Shown here one piece after another: positions 52,924-61,276 of a DNA stretch of 64,000 bases. A program made the position numbers and the translations under genes. How positions within the stretch are numbered: position 1 is the first letter of the stretch; each line of letters opens with the position of its first letter. Below the pieces are notes generated by a model. It was not told the DNA's origin. It did not search any database and was given only the letters and a program-made list of their open reading frames with translations. Source of the stretch: an uncultured Christensenellaceae bacterium (GTDB lineage Bacteria > Bacillota > Clostridia > Christensenellales > Borkfalkiaceae); the NCBI GenBank assembly GCA_910586985.1, contig CAJUKK010000010.1:1-64000 (forward strand), in the 5' to 3' direction.

Positions 52924-53415
52924 TTAATCGATATTTATGAGTTCTGCGGCGGCTTGTTCCGCCGAACAGACGCAGAGGGTACAACCCTCAATTTCAGCAT
53001 ATAAAAAAACGGCGGCAACGGGCGTATTCTGTTCGTATAGCGCGCCGTTTTTATATTCGAGACGCGAATATAGCTTTGCAATTGATTTTCCGCAATACTT
53101 AATATAGGCTTCCTTTGTCGTCCAGATGCGGTAAAAATCCTCCTGTTTTTCGGCGACAGAAAGTCTTTGAGTGACTCGTTTCGGCGTTTTTTCGCGTTTT
53201 TTTTGAATATCCAATCCGATTTCGCGTTTGCTGAGAGCGATTGCCGTAATGTTTTCACTGTGCGAAATACTGAAAAAAAGCGAAAAATCTATAAAATACG
53301 GTTTCCCGTAACTGTTTTTTGTGATTTTCGGCGTGGAAATGCCGTAAAAATCCCGCAAAATACGAGATAAAAATTCTTTGCTGTTTGTCGGAACGGCAGT
53401 ATAGTAGATTTTCAT
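52924..53415 (-). CDS. 4'-phosphopantetheinyl transferase (Sfp-like)
   Basis: Attaches the phosphopantetheine arm of coenzyme A to carrier proteins. The 163-residue protein has the two Sfp/AcpT motifs: REIGLDIQK (about 67-75) and IWTTKEAYIKYCG (about 95-107). It is shorter than Sfp (224) and lacks clear upstream parts, so it may be a minimal type. Start at 53415: a -10 lies 6 nt upstream and no ribosome binding site is seen; the longer frame runs through the promoter. Carrier proteins are not in the window. Confidence 0.85.
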   Translation of the reverse strand: MKIYYTAVPTNSKEFLSRILRDFYGISTPKITKNSYGKPYFIDFSLFFSISHSENITAIALSKREIGLDIQKKREKTPKRVTQRLSVAEKQEDFYRIWTTKEAYIKYCGKSIAKLYSRLEYKNGALYEQNTPVAAVFLYAEIEGCTLCVCSAEQAAAELINID

Positions 53416-53421
53416 ACAGAA

Positions 53422-53450
53422 ATTATAACAAATTTTTAAGGAGAAGTAAA
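53422..53450 (-). promoter_or_regulatory. Promoter of the PPTase gene, leaderless layout
   Basis: Minus-strand TTTACT (53445-53450), 17-bp spacer, TATAAT (53422-53427), ATG 6 nt later. It overlaps the ribosome binding region of the divergent gene at 53451. Confidence 0.75.
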
Positions 53451-53894
53451 ATGACGAGAGCGGAAAACGCAAAAAATAATTTTTTAAACGGCTATAACTG
53501 TACGCAGGCAGTCGCGCTTGCTTTTTCCGATTTGATTGATCTGTCTAAAGAAAAGATTTTGGCAGTTTGTCTGCCGATGGGCGGGGGAATGGGGCGGCTT
53601 CGTCAGACTTGCGGCGCGGTTTCGGGGGCGGCGCTGTGTATCGGCATGATCTTTGCGGGAATTTCCAAGAATGAATGCTATGCTCTCGTACAGGAATTTG
53701 CACGGAGATTTGTTGCGCGGAACGGTTCGATCAATTGCGGAGAACTGCTCAGCGGAGCGCATTTAAAGGTCGATACTTCACCGATCGCCGAAGAGCGTAC
53801 GCCGGAATATTACAAAAAGCGTCCCTGTCCCGATCTCATTTTTGACGCGGCAGAGATACTCGAAGAAATGTTAAAAGAGCAAAATAAAGCTTGA
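53451..53894 (+). CDS. C_GCAxxG_C_C family redox protein
   Basis: A 147-residue protein of the C_GCAxxG_C_C family, found in many anaerobes and thought to be redox-related. Visible Cys: GYNCTQAV near 17, CLPMGGGMGRLRQTCGAVSGAALC (about 37-60), and INCGELL near 88. AAGGAG lies 7 nt before the ATG at 53451; the longer in-frame start lacks this. No partner gene is evident. Confidence 0.85.
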   Translation: MTRAENAKNNFLNGYNCTQAVALAFSDLIDLSKEKILAVCLPMGGGMGRLRQTCGAVSGAALCIGMIFAGISKNECYALVQEFARRFVARNGSINCGELLSGAHLKVDTSPIAEERTPEYYKKRPCPDLIFDAAEILEEMLKEQNKA

Positions 53895-53898
53895 TTTT

Positions 53899-53989
53899 AT
53901 TTCGATATTTATCTAAATAATATAGAAATACCGTTAAAATCCTTAATTTTAAGCAAATTTTACCCATATTTCGATAATTGTCTAAATAA
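53899..53989 (+). repeat. Two imperfect 22-bp direct repeats
   Basis: 53899-53920 and 53968-53989 agree at 20 of 22 positions. They lie in the AT-rich gap between two convergent genes, so their role is unclear; they may be a protein-binding pair or chance. Confidence 0.5.
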
Positions 53990-53999
53990 AATTCAAAAG

Positions 54000-54030
54000 A
54001 ACCGCCGCAGAATTATCATGCGGCGGTTAA
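54000..54030 (-). terminator. Terminator of the amino-acid kinase gene
   Basis: A 10-bp stem (54000-54009 with 54019-54028) is followed on the minus strand by a T-rich tail. Confidence 0.85.
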
Positions 54031-54033
54031 AAA

Positions 54034-54855
54034 TTATTTTGAAATTCCGATCTTTGTAGAGGGAGCGTCGCCGTTTAAAATTGAGGCAAGCGTAAATCTT
54101 GCGGCGGCAATATAGACTGTTGTACCTTGTGCTGCCGCTTCTTTTACGTACTCGAGCTTTGCTTTGGCTCCGTTTGCGCCCGCGCGGCTTGCGCCGTCGC
54201 AATAGAGTTTATGCGCTTCGATGTTGTCGAGCAATTCGTATACGTCTTTACCGCCGATATAAGGAACAAGCGTTTCGGGATTGTCGGGATCGGTGTAGAT
54301 TCCGTCCGTGCTCGTCAGAATGACGAGATTTTCCGCGCGAACAAGACAAGCGATGTGCGCCGCGGTTTCGTCGTTGTCCACGCATTCATAGACGCGCTCG
54401 TGTCCGAGTGAAAGAGCGGCAATTTCCATGCGGCGGTTTTCTTCTCCCGAGACTGCGTCGTTATAATTTACGATAGGAATTGCATTCTGTTGCTTACAGC
54501 GCAGGAGCAGAGATTTCAAATGTTCGCTCTTTGCGACGTCGTTAAAATGTTGATGTTCCACAAGCACCTGACGTACCGAGTATTTGGCGTCGATAAATTG
54601 GCGATAAGTCTGCATGAGGATCGTTTGCCCTTGCGCCGCGTAATCGGTCTTGGCGGTGTCGTCTGTAAGTTCTATTCCGCCGCGTGCAAGATAATCCAGC
54701 CGTCCGATTTCCGTTGCGCCGCTTGAAATCCAAATGTCGCCGGGGCGAAGCTCGCGCGAAAGCCGCGCAACGCGCGTATAGTCGATGAGACCGGCGGCAC
54801 GGTCAATTAACGCCATCGAGCCGATTTTTCCTACAAGGTGAGTGTCAAAGGTCAT
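54034..54855 (-). CDS. Amino-acid kinase family protein (glutamate 5-kinase-like)
   Basis: A 273-residue kinase of the ProB/uridylate-kinase fold. Family motifs: HLVGKIGSMAL near 6-16, WISSGATEIG near 44-53, the Asp/Asn loop ECVDNDETAAHIACL near 158-172, and ILTSTDGIYTDPDNP near 180-194. These fit glutamate 5-kinase, first step of proline synthesis, but the match is not complete and no proA is nearby. The N-terminal extension in the longer frame is rejected: the ATG at 54855 has an AGG site and follows the promoter. Related kinases of unknown substrate are a good alternative. Confidence 0.72.
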   Translation of the reverse strand: MTFDTHLVGKIGSMALIDRAAGLIDYTRVARLSRELRPGDIWISSGATEIGRLDYLARGGIELTDDTAKTDYAAQGQTILMQTYRQFIDAKYSVRQVLVEHQHFNDVAKSEHLKSLLLRCKQQNAIPIVNYNDAVSGEENRRMEIAALSLGHERVYECVDNDETAAHIACLVRAENLVILTSTDGIYTDPDNPETLVPYIGGKDVYELLDNIEAHKLYCDGASRAGANGAKAKLEYVKEAAAQGTTVYIAAARFTLASILNGDAPSTKIGISK

Positions 54856-54895
54856 AGATTGCCTCGTTTGCGCGAAGTTGCGCTGTATTTTCCCT

Positions 54896-54924
54896 ATCAT
54901 ATCATGAAATATAATTTTTTGCAA
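54896..54924 (-). promoter_or_regulatory. Promoter of the amino-acid kinase gene
   Basis: Minus-strand TTGCAA (54919-54924), 17-bp spacer, TATGAT (54896-54901). Confidence 0.7.
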
Positions 54925-54935
54925 ATACTTTTTTT

Positions 54936-55349
54936 ATGAGAAGAGTAATCCTGAGCGCAATTTTACTGATCGGTAGTCTTACCGTCTTTACGGGGTGTGA
55001 TTTAAATAGCATGACGACTCTTTCCGAAATTTCCCGTCCATATGTCGGCGAATACGAATGTAAGACGCTTCGTTTGGGCGCGGAGGACATGACGGTAAGA
55101 TTTGAGAGCGTAAAATTAAATTTAAAGTACGACGGCGAATTTGTTTTGTCATATAAAGGAAAGAGCGCCAATAAAGGGGAATGGAGCGGTCGGTACCGCG
55201 TGTCGCCTGACGGAGACGAAATCACGCTATCCGTAAAAGAATCGGCGAGAACGGTAGAACGGACGTTTCCCATTGATAAGGGGACGATTATAGTCGACTG
55301 GAATTTTGCAGGTAAACTTTTGCATGCGGAATTTTCTTTTCCGAAATAA
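54936..55349 (+). CDS. Small lipoprotein of unknown function
   Basis: A 137-residue lipoprotein with signal and lipobox F-T-G-C (Cys21). The mature part is a small beta-rich domain (YVGEYECKTLRLGAEDMTV...). No family recognised. No clear ribosome binding site; a -10 (TATAAT, 54910-54915) lies about 20 nt upstream. It stands divergent from the kinase gene. Confidence 0.65.
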   Translation: MRRVILSAILLIGSLTVFTGCDLNSMTTLSEISRPYVGEYECKTLRLGAEDMTVRFESVKLNLKYDGEFVLSYKGKSANKGEWSGRYRVSPDGDEITLSVKESARTVERTFPIDKGTIIVDWNFAGKLLHAEFSFPK

Positions 55350-55374
55350 AATTGAATGAATGCAAAACAAATGT

Positions 55375-55403
55375 TTGCAATTTATAAAAATTCATGATAT
55401 AAT
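55375..55403 (+). promoter_or_regulatory. Promoter of the helicase gene, leaderless layout
   Basis: TTGCAA (55375-55380), 17-bp spacer, TATAAT (55398-55403), ATG 6 nt later. Confidence 0.8.
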
Positions 55404-55409
55404 ACCGTC

Positions 55410-56678
55410 ATGAAACAGCTGGCTCCGCAACAAAACATTACGCTGACTCCCGATCAGGCTGAGGCCGAGGAATTGATCAGAGAGTGGTATTTTAATCTGG
55501 ATACGCAGATTTTCGTACTTTGCGGCTATGCTGGAACGGGCAAAACGTTTTTAATTGATTATGTCGTTCGCGGACTCGGACTTGTTCCCAATGAGAGCGC
55601 TGTTTTCGTTACGCCCACAGGCAAAGCGGCGTCCGTGTTGATTCGTTGCGGATTGCCTGCCTCGACGTTACATAGTTTGATATACACCCGTGAAGAGGAC
55701 GTGGAGGTCAATGAGGACGGCGAGATAGTCTCGGAACGCTTTTTAAGATTTGTAAAACGAGAAAAAATTTCGGGAGAAATCAGATTGATTGTCGTAGACG
55801 AGACTTCGATGGTGGCGGATGATACGCTGAAAGATCTGCTATCATTTGGCGTAAAGTGTTTGTTTTGCGGCGATCCCGCGCAATTGCCGCCCGTGGGCGG
55901 AAGCAATACGTTGCTCTCTATGCCGTGCATTACGTTAAAACAGATTGTCCGTCAGGAGGAAAATAATCCTATAATTCGTTTGGCGGAACGCGCTCGTGCG
56001 GGCGAATATATTGAATACGGGGAATACGGAGACGGAGTCGCTGTGATTCCCCGTCGGGATTTTATAAAGAGCCTGCGCGAAAAGCTTTTTTTGAAGGCCG
56101 ATACGATTATTGTGGGGACGAATCGGACGCGCAATCTTATAAACCGTGAAGTTCGCTCTCTCTTGGGAATTTCAAACGCGGCAAAATTGCCGATCGACGG
56201 CGAAAAAATTATTTGTACGTTGAATAACTGGGAAAAAGTATTGGATGAAAACGGAAATTTTCACCTCGTAAACGGGATCATCGGCAAATGTTATAATGTG
56301 CGTGAAGAAGAGGACGGACTTGCGCTGCTCGATTTTCAAGCGGATTTTTTGGATAAAAAGGTGAAAGATTTGCCTTTCGACACAGGAATATTTACCGACG
56401 GAAGATATTTTCACGGTTACGGAGATAAAGCGTGCATATTGGCGGACGGGACCGTTGTGCATGAAGACAATTACGAATTGTTACGGCGTGTGCGGGTAAA
56501 GCGCGAAGATGCGATTTGCCGTTTTGAATTTGCCTATGCCGTTACGTGCCATAAATCGCAGGGATCGGAATACGATTTTGTGATTGTTATCGATGAATCG
56601 GGGCGTTTCGAAAATGCGCGGGAGTGGCTGTATACCGCAATTACCCGCGCAAGGAAAAAATTGTTGATCGTGAGATAA
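55410..56678 (+). CDS. Dda/RecD-like superfamily 1 DNA helicase
   Basis: A 422-residue 5'-3' type SF1 helicase. Walker A is CGYAGTGKTFLID (about 38-50), Walker B DETSMV (about 130-135), motif III GDPAQLPPVGG, and the C-terminal UvrD_C_2 part has FAYAVTCHKSQGSEYDFVI and LYTAITRARKKLLIV. The short length and single-ATPase plan are closer to phage T4 Dda or to short RecD2-like proteins than to full RecD. No nearby phage genes are seen. The ATG at 55410 is preceded by a -10 box 6 nt before and no ribosome binding site. Confidence 0.82.
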   Translation: MKQLAPQQNITLTPDQAEAEELIREWYFNLDTQIFVLCGYAGTGKTFLIDYVVRGLGLVPNESAVFVTPTGKAASVLIRCGLPASTLHSLIYTREEDVEVNEDGEIVSERFLRFVKREKISGEIRLIVVDETSMVADDTLKDLLSFGVKCLFCGDPAQLPPVGGSNTLLSMPCITLKQIVRQEENNPIIRLAERARAGEYIEYGEYGDGVAVIPRRDFIKSLREKLFLKADTIIVGTNRTRNLINREVRSLLGISNAAKLPIDGEKIICTLNNWEKVLDENGNFHLVNGIIGKCYNVREEEDGLALLDFQADFLDKKVKDLPFDTGIFTDGRYFHGYGDKACILADGTVVHEDNYELLRRVRVKREDAICRFEFAYAVTCHKSQGSEYDFVIVIDESGRFENAREWLYTAITRARKKLLIVR

Positions 56679-56725
56679 TGGATTTTAATTCAAATAAAAA
56701 TTTATCGAAAATCAGGGAAAATTAC

Positions 56726-56753
56726 TTGACATAATATTATTTATCTATATAAT
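56726..56753 (+). promoter_or_regulatory. Promoter of the tRNA gene
   Basis: TTGACA (56726-56731), 16-bp spacer, TATAAT (56748-56753). Confidence 0.85.
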
Positions 56754-56768
56754 AAGATATGCTTTTAT

Positions 56769-56845
56769 TGAGGTGTAGCGCAGTTTGGTAGCGCGCTTGG
56801 TTAGGGACCAAGAGGTCGTGGGTTCAAGTCCCGTCACCTCAACCA
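56769..56845 (+). tRNA. tRNA-Pro, anticodon AGG
   Basis: Full cloverleaf: acceptor stem 56769-56775 with 56835-56841, D arm, anticodon stem CTTGG/CCAAG with loop TTAGGGA (anticodon 56803-56805, reads CCU), T loop TTCAAGT, and encoded CCA (56843-56845). An A at position 34 is unusual for a bacterial Pro tRNA. Confidence 0.95.
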
Positions 56846-56848
56846 TGA

Positions 56849-56898
56849 AAAAGTCTAAGTTAAACGTATATAAGCGTTTTGATTTAGGCTTTTTTTTC
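56849..56898 (+). terminator. Terminator of the tRNA gene
   Basis: A long imperfect stem is followed by eight T. It is the last feature before the AT-rich cassette. Confidence 0.75.
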
Positions 56899-56930
56899 AT
56901 GTCACAATCTTTACAAACGTATATATTTAA

Positions 56931-56959
56931 TTGCAAACACAATTTATATTTGTTATAAT
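56931..56959 (+). promoter_or_regulatory. Promoter of the AT-rich cassette
   Basis: TTGCAA (56931-56936), 17-bp spacer, TATAAT (56954-56959). The first ATG (56990) has AAAGGTG about 5 nt upstream. Confidence 0.75.
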
Positions 56960-56989
56960 TGACTTATATTATTTAACAAAGGTGAAAAA

Positions 56990-58360
56990 ATGGATACGAA
57001 AAACACAAGGGATTTTAAATATACGTTTATGGTTATTCCTTTTAAATTCAAAGGCAATATAAATAGCGATTTAATAATAGAAAAAAGTTATTTTAAATCT
57101 TGTGATCATAACAGAATACAGTACGATCGTTTATATAAGCATGTGGCCGATAGTATTACGGAAAATAATCCTGATAGAACTATTTATGACTTTTGGGTCG
57201 ATAGAGATGTAAAATTTCCTGAACTGTTTCGTAAGACGCTAAAATTTAAAGTACAAACGGATAATAATAAGATATTTGAAACGTCAGCTTATTTAAAAGA
57301 TATATTTGTATATTGTTTTCAAAATGGAATTGGATTTATTGTTCTCAATTTTGTTTTTGATGAAGATATTGACATTAATACTATGTGTGAAATACTCAAT
57401 AAATTAAAGAAAATTAAAAGAGAAATAGATGACTCAAAATTTGAGATTTCTTTAAATGGTAGTACAGTAGATCTATTTTCTATAATCAATGAATTACCGC
57501 AAGGTTTGAATGTCGATTATGACTTATTTTTTCAACACAGCAACAAGGAATATGTGTCTGCAATTATGCTAAATTCTTTTACCTATTTTATGCCTCAAAG
57601 CAAAGATCAAAAAGAAAAATTAGAAGAAGATATATTACATCAATTGGAATGTCTGAAACGTTCGCAAGGTAATTCATATGGAACGTTAGAATGTGATGAA
57701 AGAAAATACATTAGACCTTTTAAAAATATGTTTTGGGCGTTTTCTACGCAGGGAATAGCGAATATTAACTATAACGATCCGGAAGTTGGTAATATAAATT
57801 TTTTGCAGAAATTTTATAAGAACGTTAAAAGAGAATATCTTTTAATGACCCTTATAATTTTAAATCAGGAGTTTACATTGCTTGATTATTGCCAAAAGTT
57901 TACTTGTTCAATCGAGGATATACATACTATTGGAGAATTGAATCGGTTATATAATTTTAAAATACATGGTACATTTACTACAATATCTCATTTAGAACAC
58001 TACAGAGAATTTTATAGTCGATATTCGGAAGAACTTGGTATACAAAAAATATTAGAAGAAGTGAATTCTAAACAAAATGCTATATATTTATCTAACAAAA
58101 ATAAATTAACCGAAGAAAAGGCAAAAAGAGACAAAAAAATCAATAGATTTACAAAGGTTTTGTCGGTAATATTATCTATATTCGGAATAACGGGATTAAT
58201 CAATAATGTAGCGACTTTATTGACACGTGAAAATGCTTTTTTGATGTCTATAATTGTTGTGTTAGTTATAGTTTTTGCTGTTATTCTAATAATCGCGTTG
58301 TCTGTAATTTCAGATTATCGTTTTAAACGAAAATCTGAACATAAGAAAAAGAAAAAATGA
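56990..58360 (+). CDS. CorA-like membrane protein of unknown function
   Basis: A 456-residue protein: about 380 residues of soluble sequence, then two membrane helices (about 388-410 and 420-442) and a Lys-rich C-terminal tail. A long charged helix runs directly into the first membrane helix (EEKAKRDKKINRFTKVLS). This plan resembles CorA-type channels, in which the N-terminal domain is in the cytoplasm. The loop between the helices does not show the GMN motif (it reads GITGLINN), so it is at best a distant relative. G+C is about 25 % here (15 of 60 in the line at 57001), far below neighbours. It forms an operon with the 2H phosphoesterase gene 45 nt downstream. Function unknown. Confidence 0.6.
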   Translation: MDTKNTRDFKYTFMVIPFKFKGNINSDLIIEKSYFKSCDHNRIQYDRLYKHVADSITENNPDRTIYDFWVDRDVKFPELFRKTLKFKVQTDNNKIFETSAYLKDIFVYCFQNGIGFIVLNFVFDEDIDINTMCEILNKLKKIKREIDDSKFEISLNGSTVDLFSIINELPQGLNVDYDLFFQHSNKEYVSAIMLNSFTYFMPQSKDQKEKLEEDILHQLECLKRSQGNSYGTLECDERKYIRPFKNMFWAFSTQGIANINYNDPEVGNINFLQKFYKNVKREYLLMTLIILNQEFTLLDYCQKFTCSIEDIHTIGELNRLYNFKIHGTFTTISHLEHYREFYSRYSEELGIQKILEEVNSKQNAIYLSNKNKLTEEKAKRDKKINRFTKVLSVILSIFGITGLINNVATLLTRENAFLMSIIVVLVIVFAVILIIALSVISDYRFKRKSEHKKKKK

Positions 58361-58405
58361 CTACAAAAAAGGAATTAGTCAATAAAATAAATAGAGGATT
58401 CATTC

Positions 58406-58996
58406 ATGAAAGACATTGACCAACTTGCCATTGCATTGTACCAACTGAAAAAACTAGAAGATGTTGACATTAATATCAATATTCCCGTAATAAATGATAC
58501 TCTACGTGATTGTGTTAAGTTAAACAAGAAGATTATTTCTGTAAATAAATCCCCAATTTCGTTTCATGGCAATAGGTTGATTTTTCCTCATGTTACCTTA
58601 AAAATGGGAACGGTTAAAAATGGCTGCTTCGAAAATTTATTATTTAAGTTAAATGACTTTGCTAAAAACATAAAGCCAATGGATTTGAGCTTTCAACCAG
58701 TAATATTAAAGTCGCCAGCGAATAATTATTATTTTTGCGAAGTTGACGATGATAGACTAATAGCACTAAGCAAAGATTTAGATATATTGTTGAATGATGA
58801 AATGAGTTTGCCGAAGTTTCCTTTGTCGAAAGACAATTTACATCATGTAACGTTAGGGTATAAGTATCCTGATGATTTGGAAATTGCGCCAATTATTGGG
58901 GAATTAATCGCTAGTTTTCGAGCGGACCGAATACAAGTGTCCGTTAAGGGTAAATTCGGAGTTTGTATTGGCGTCTTAAAAACGTTTAATTTATAA
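58406..58996 (+). CDS. Predicted 2H phosphoesterase
   Basis: A 196-residue protein with two HxT motifs: FPHVTLKMG (about 57-65) and LHHVTLGY (about 149-156), the signature of the 2H superfamily (RNA ligase/cyclic phosphodiesterase fold). Such enzymes cleave 2'-5' or cyclic phosphodiester bonds, for example in RNA ends or nucleotide messengers. No other domain is seen. The spacing and two HVTL motifs make the call fairly secure; the substrate is not known. It follows the CorA-like gene in the same AT-rich cassette (28 % G+C in the line at 58441). Confidence 0.72.
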   Translation: MKDIDQLAIALYQLKKLEDVDININIPVINDTLRDCVKLNKKIISVNKSPISFHGNRLIFPHVTLKMGTVKNGCFENLLFKLNDFAKNIKPMDLSFQPVILKSPANNYYFCEVDDDRLIALSKDLDILLNDEMSLPKFPLSKDNLHHVTLGYKYPDDLEIAPIIGELIASFRADRIQVSVKGKFGVCIGVLKTFNL

Positions 58997-59020
58997 AATA
59001 TTTATTGAAGTAAAATTGTA

Positions 59021-59055
59021 AAGAAATCGGTTTGATATCATCAAACCGATTTCTT
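59021..59055. terminator. Bidirectional terminator
   Basis: A 16-bp near-perfect stem (59021-59036 with 59040-59055) with AT-rich flanks between two convergent genes. It marks the right edge of the AT-rich cassette. Confidence 0.85.
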
Positions 59056-60253
59056 ATTCCTGACGATTGATTTTTTCTTTTTTTCGGCGGAAAGCGTCGC
59101 GGATAACCTCGAATATACTCATGCCCATACCAGAGAGGATATACACGTAAAAGGTAAAAAATCTCCACGTTAAAACAATCCAGCCTACAACGGAATCGAT
59201 ACCCGTGATTGTCATAAACGTGAGCGACGCCGTTGTTTCCATTGCTCCCGTACTGCCTGGCGTCGGCATCATATATGCGGCAAATTGTGCGATCGCATTC
59301 AAGCACACGATTTGTAAAAATAATTCAAACGTCGGAACAACGTCGGAAATCGCAATAACGGCAAAATAAGGTATGGAAATATTTAATGCGCATTCGAATA
59401 AGCATATCAAAATGAGCGGCAATAGCAGTTTCCATTTTGTAAAGACATGACGTATGGATTTGCAGTATTCGTTTACTTCACTGACATACTTTTTCGTCGT
59501 AACGTATTGTTTTTTAACGATATGCAGTTTCTTTAAAACATACGTCAGCTTTGCAATAAGCTTCCGACCCGTTTTGGGAAAAAAGGAAAAAATCATGATT
59601 CCGATGGGAATTGCAATGTTTACGGCAATCGAAATGCAGGCGATGACAAAAAACGCTTTCGTTACGGTGATGTTCGCGGATGCGTGCAGGTAAGTGGGGG
59701 CACAGCAGATGAGAACCAAGCAAAAAATACACCACGTCGTTGTGCTGACAATAAATTTTGCAAGCGGAACCGCGGTTGCCGCACCCTTCGGAATATCTTT
59801 TTTGTGCAAATATATGACCTGAAACGGTTGTCCGCCGCTGGAAAATGGGGTGATACCGTCATAATACTTCCCGACGATCGTTGTTTTTAATGCGCTTTTT
59901 AAATGAAATTTACCCGTAAAAACTTTTAAAAGATAGGCGTATTTCGCGCTTTCCGTAAGAATATACGATAATATTACGCCGATGAAAAGGGCAAATAGTC
60001 CGTAGTGGACTTGTCCGAGCATCTGAGTGAGCGAAAGCTGTTTTCCGTCTGAAATATAATCGCCGACCGTGAACATGACGGCGACGGAAAATCCGATGAG
60101 CAGGAGCATAAACGCCGTTTTGATCCAATATTTTAGCGCGGATTGCTTTTTCTTCCGGATCGGATGGGCGTACACGTCGCTTACGGTCTTTGATTCCGCC
60201 GTATATGAAGTTGTCCCGTCTTCGCGGTTTTCGGGCGGGATTTCGTCTTCCAT
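59054..60253 (-). CDS. Lysylphosphatidylglycerol synthase-type flippase domain protein (UPF0104/YbhN-like)
   Basis: A 399-residue integral membrane protein with about eight helices. The motifs ITPFSSGGQPFQ (about 135-146) and MPTPGSTGAMETT (about 334-346) mark the flippase-like domain of the UPF0104/AglD2 group. Such domains may move lipids or sugar lipids across the membrane; no synthetase domain is attached. An acidic N-terminus (about 1-35) precedes the first helix. CGGAGA lies before the ATG. Confidence 0.82.
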   Translation of the reverse strand: MEDEIPPENREDGTTSYTAESKTVSDVYAHPIRKKKQSALKYWIKTAFMLLLIGFSVAVMFTVGDYISDGKQLSLTQMLGQVHYGLFALFIGVILSYILTESAKYAYLLKVFTGKFHLKSALKTTIVGKYYDGITPFSSGGQPFQVIYLHKKDIPKGAATAVPLAKFIVSTTTWCIFCLVLICCAPTYLHASANITVTKAFFVIACISIAVNIAIPIGIMIFSFFPKTGRKLIAKLTYVLKKLHIVKKQYVTTKKYVSEVNEYCKSIRHVFTKWKLLLPLILICLFECALNISIPYFAVIAISDVVPTFELFLQIVCLNAIAQFAAYMMPTPGSTGAMETTASLTFMTITGIDSVVGWIVLTWRFFTFYVYILSGMGMSIFEVIRDAFRRKKEKINRQE

Positions 60254-60312
60254 GTGATTCTCCGTTGTTTCTTATCGCTCATCTTATCATATTTTCCGAC
60301 AAAAATCAAGTG

Positions 60313-61269
60313 CTATTTCGTAATGTTTTGATTTTCGTCCGACTCTTGCGGAGTAGGCTGATTTTCGGTATCCGGACTCGGCGCGTCTGTATGACGTTGC
60401 GCATGTTTTTTTAAATGATATAGCCATTTTGCAATTGCCGCGCCGATGATAACGATATAGCCGATAATGCTCCATAAGTCGGGGAGTTGTTCGAGAAAGA
60501 AGAAACCGAGCAGTGCGGCAAAGAGCACCTGAGCGTAGTCGAAGACTGCAATTTCTTTGGCGGGAGCTTTGCGGTAGGCGGCTGTAATAAAGAATTGTCC
60601 GCCCGTTGCCGAGAGTCCCGCAAGCAGGAGAAACGTTGTCTGTGCCCAAGACATCGGTTGATAAAATGCAATCATAAAAGGCAGAGCGACAACGGTGGAG
60701 AATACGGAAAAGAAGAAAACCGTCATAAGCCCCCGTTCTCCTTTGAGTCCGAGCACGCGTACGCATGTATATGCGAATCCTGCGCATGCGCCGCTTAAAA
60801 AACCTGCGGCGGACGGGAGAGTTTCTACGCCGAACGTGGGCTTGATTACGAAGAGCGCGCCGATGAAAGCGACAAGCACAAAGGCAACTTCAACCAATTT
60901 CGGTTTTTCTTTCAGAACAAGCAACGAAAAGACGATTGCAAAAAAAGGCGAAAGCTTGTTCAGAATAGACGCGTCGGAAATATTCAGGCGGTCTATGGCA
61001 TAAAAGTTGAGAATTACGCCGATAAATCCGAGTAACGAACGAAGAAAAAGCCACAAAAGACATTCCCGACTTTTGATTTTAAATTTTTGTTTATCAAAGC
61101 AGAGCATGAAAAACACGATGACCGCGGCAATGAGATTTCGGAAAAACACCTTTTGCATGACGGGCAGATCGCCCGCAAGGCGCACAAACAAATTCATGAG
61201 TGCAAACATAAGCGCCGCGCCAAGAATATAAAGAATCCCAAGACCCCGTTGTCTGTTTAAAGTCCGCAT
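60313..61269 (-). CDS. EamA/DMT-family transporter
   Basis: A 318-residue transporter with ten predicted membrane helices in two EamA repeats (LGILYILGAALMFALMN... and SAAGFLSGACAGFAYT...). Its substrate, possibly an amino acid or metabolite, is unknown. The C-terminal tail is hydrophilic. The ATG follows TATAAT by 7 nt with no ribosome binding site, so the mRNA is probably leaderless. Next gene in the same direction is the UPF0104 protein, 59 nt downstream. Confidence 0.82.
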   Translation of the reverse strand: MRTLNRQRGLGILYILGAALMFALMNLFVRLAGDLPVMQKVFFRNLIAAVIVFFMLCFDKQKFKIKSRECLLWLFLRSLLGFIGVILNFYAIDRLNISDASILNKLSPFFAIVFSLLVLKEKPKLVEVAFVLVAFIGALFVIKPTFGVETLPSAAGFLSGACAGFAYTCVRVLGLKGERGLMTVFFFSVFSTVVALPFMIAFYQPMSWAQTTFLLLAGLSATGGQFFITAAYRKAPAKEIAVFDYAQVLFAALLGFFFLEQLPDLWSIIGYIVIIGAAIAKWLYHLKKHAQRHTDAPSPDTENQPTPQESDENQNITK

Positions 61270-61276
61270 ATCGGTT

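Noticed and set aside
56769..59055. Integration of the AT-rich cassette at the 3' end of the tRNA
   Set aside because: I found no copy of the tRNA 3' end near 59,000 and no integrase gene, so tRNA-directed insertion is not supported.
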